60,255 nucleotides of DNA from JANLSO01 sp031362405 (GTDB taxonomy: Bacteria > Actinomycetota > Thermoleophilia > Miltoncostaeales > Miltoncostaeaceae): contig JANLSO010000074.1 of assembly GCA_031362405.1 (NCBI GenBank), positions 1 to 60,255 of the forward strand, in the 5' to 3' direction. A model generated the notes under the pieces. That model was not told the DNA's origin. It was given only the letters and a program-made list of their open reading frames with translations, and did no database searches. How positions within the stretch are numbered: position 1 is the first letter of the stretch; each line of letters begins with the position of its first letter. Position numbers and translations under genes: made by a program. Below, one piece after another: positions 59,160 to 60,255 of the stretch.

Positions 59160-59527
59160 ACGGCTGCGGTCCCACTGCTCGACAGGGCCGACACGATCAG
59201 CGTTAGGTCGGCGCCGTCGAGGATCTCGGTGCAACGGCGGGTGTACTCGGCAGCGAGTTCCTGGCGCGAGCGTTTGTCGACCCCGCGGCGAGCATCCTCG
59301 GAGTACTGGAGCTGGCAGCTCAGTGGTTGGGGCGAGCTCAGGGTGGTGCTCGGGCGATCCGGGGTTGGGCGGGGGCCGCCCGCAGCCGGAGTGAGTTGGC
59401 CCAGGCATATTCGGGGTCCGCGGACACCTCGGCGCTGGCGTACGTCCAGCAGCAGGCGGACATGCGCGTGCCGCAGTCGTTGCAGGAAGGGCTCGCCGTC
59501 GCAGCCGTAGACGCCGATGGTCGCCAT
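59160..59527 (-). pseudogene. Degenerate second copy of DUF488
   Basis: MATIGVYGCDGEPFLQRLRH (start at 59527) and LLLDVRQRRGVRGP match the intact copy at 55583-56068. After GGACCC there is one extra C, so the frame shifts and the PEYAWANS block is found in another frame. Later ELAAEYTRRCTEILDGADLT returns in the first frame. The C-terminal signature is missing and the sequence ends after SSGTAAVVTRAGDH. The copy is therefore frameshifted and truncated. It is in the same orientation as the intact copy, about 3.5 kb away, consistent with duplication. Confidence 0.75.
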
Positions 59528-59578
59528 CTTGAGCACTGGCGGCTGGTCGCTCCTGCCGGCGCATGAGACAATCCGTCG

Positions 59579-59821
59579 ATGCCTGAACCCTCCCTTCTTG
59601 ATCGGATCAGCGTTGATCCCGCGGTGTGTGGCGGCAAGCCCTGCATCCGAGGTCACCGGATCTGGGTCGCGGTCGTTCTCGACCTGCTGGCCGACGGGAT
59701 GACCGTCATCGAGGTTCTCGCCGAGTATCCCCAGCTCGAGGAAGCAGATGTTCGGGCGGCGCTGGCCTATGGGGCCAAGGTGTCCGCCCAAGGTTTCGTC
59801 GAGTTGACCCCGGCGGCGTGA
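59579..59821 (+). CDS. DUF433 antitoxin-like protein, 80 aa
   Basis: The DUF433 pattern is clear: ISVDPAVCGGKPCIRGHRIW, then DLLADGMTVIEVLAEYPQLE and VRAALAYGAK. Such proteins are found as the first gene of two-gene modules with DUF5615 PIN-like toxins. ATG at 59579. The stop overlaps the next gene by 4 bp (GTGA). Confidence 0.85.
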   Translation: MPEPSLLDRISVDPAVCGGKPCIRGHRIWVAVVLDLLADGMTVIEVLAEYPQLEEADVRAALAYGAKVSAQGFVELTPAA

Positions 59822-60195
59822 GGCTCAAGCTCGATGAGAATCTCGGGCGAGGGGCGGCCGAGTTTCTCGCGAGCGCCGGCCATGATGTCTCAACCGTGGT
59901 CGAACAGGGCATGGCCGGGTGGACCGACGAAGCACTCTTCCGCGCATGCGCCGCAGAGGGGCGTGCGCTTGTCACATTCGATCTCGACTTCTCGAACCCG
60001 TTCAGGTTCGAGCCATCGTCTTCGGCCGGGGTCATCGTCCTTCGGCCTGGGGCTTCTCACTCACGGCGGGTGATTCGTGAACTCCTGGATCGCCTCGCCT
60101 CGCAGCTGGCAGTGAGCGATCCCGGCGGAAAGCTCTGGATCGTCGAACCCGAGCGCGTGCGCCAGTACGAGCCAGGGACCGGGGCGGACGCCTGA
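59818..60195 (+). CDS. DUF5615 PIN-like toxin, 125 aa
   Basis: RLKLDENLGRGAAEFLASAG at the start (Asp6) and LVTFDLDFSNPF carry the acidic residues of PIN-like nucleases of the DUF5615 (Mut7-C-like) family. The C-terminus (GKLWIVEPERVRQYEP) is usual. Starts with GTG at 59818, overlapping the DUF433 stop, so the two are co-translated. Together they form a probable toxin-antitoxin pair. The last 60 bp of the window (60196-60255) hold nothing I can assign. Confidence 0.82.
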   Translation: MRLKLDENLGRGAAEFLASAGHDVSTVVEQGMAGWTDEALFRACAAEGRALVTFDLDFSNPFRFEPSSSAGVIVLRPGASHSRRVIRELLDRLASQLAVSDPGGKLWIVEPERVRQYEPGTGADA

Positions 60196-60255
60196 CCTCC
60201 GGAATCGCAGCTCAGGCAACCGCGGACGACATGAACGCGCGGTGGAGGACGGTCC

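Noticed and set aside
1..60255. CRISPR array, rRNA, intact transposase or integrase
   Set aside because: No regularly spaced repeats, rRNA motifs or complete transposase/integrase motifs were found on either strand.

Overview
The window is 60 kb of high-GC DNA with densely packed genes, many joined by 4-bp ATGA/GTGA overlaps. Gene content points to an aerobic member of the Actinomycetota. The pointers are a mycobacterial LigB-type ATP-dependent ligase, a luciferase-like (F420/flavin) oxidoreductase domain, an MqnP/UbiA-like prenyltransferase, an actinobacterial-style aa3 oxidase cluster with ctaB, and a class III alcohol dehydrogenase paired with an MBL hydrolase. A thermoleophilian or acidimicrobial lineage is my guess, not something the sequence proves. 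I see no rRNA, intact tRNA, CRISPR array or intact insertion sequence.

Layout. (1) 0-3.9 kb: LigB, a protein of unknown function, a small membrane protein and OsmC. (2) 3.9-12.3 kb, minus strand: a heme/cytochrome c block that reads UbiA-type prenyltransferase, CcmA, CcmB, CcmC, a short CcmD-like protein (51 aa), precorrin-2 dehydrogenase, HemA, HemC, a CobA-HemD fusion and a SAM hydroxide adenosyltransferase. (3) 12.3-13.8 kb: a flavin-nucleotide-oxidase-like protein and a frameshifted nucleotidyltransferase. (4) 13.8-22.2 kb, minus strand: the terminal oxidase operon (small membrane protein, CtaB, MFS transporter, CtaC, CtaD, CtaE, cytochrome c lipoprotein), followed by an SDR and a VanX-like dipeptidase. 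CtaD carries a C-terminal extension of about 280 residues that looks like two universal-stress-protein domains. (5) 22.3-27.3 kb, plus strand: an FAD amine-oxidase-like enzyme and glcDEF glycolate oxidase. (6) 27.4-36 kb, minus strand: trypsin-like protease, MoxR, DUF58, two VWA proteins, an SdrD/DUF11 surface protein, an L,D-transpeptidase and a CoA transferase, read as an envelope locus. (7) 36-49 kb: a helicase with an Arg-rich tail, a LytR_C protein, a fusion of a luciferase-like oxidoreductase with an acyl-adenylating ligase, hydrolases, secreted proteins and a diguanylate cyclase. (8) 49.3-50.9 kb: a secreted precursor-like protein with 15-residue tandem repeats starting KK, a VapBC-type pair and a decayed kinase gene. 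(9) 50.9-54.7 kb: a DMT transporter, a Kelch protein and an ADH/MBL pair. (10) 54.7-60.2 kb: an accessory region with a tRNA-like 3' fragment (possible att site), two DUF488 copies (one broken), RidA, a truncated and frameshifted conjugative relaxase/helicase, and three small toxin-antitoxin-like modules.

How it fits together. Blocks 2 and 4 jointly make and install heme: heme precursors and siroheme, heme handling for cytochrome c, heme O synthesis by CtaB, and the oxidase that uses them. Block 6 looks like one cell-envelope programme. Four accessory genes carry what looks like a net one-base insertion (MNT nucleotidyltransferase, kinase, TraA, second DUF488), while no core gene does. That pattern suggests decay of mobile or defence cargo rather than random assembly error. 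The best candidates for new biology are the oxidase subunit I-USP fusion, the oxidoreductase-ligase fusion and the tandem-repeat secreted peptide. All assignments come from reading motifs by eye; no database search was run.
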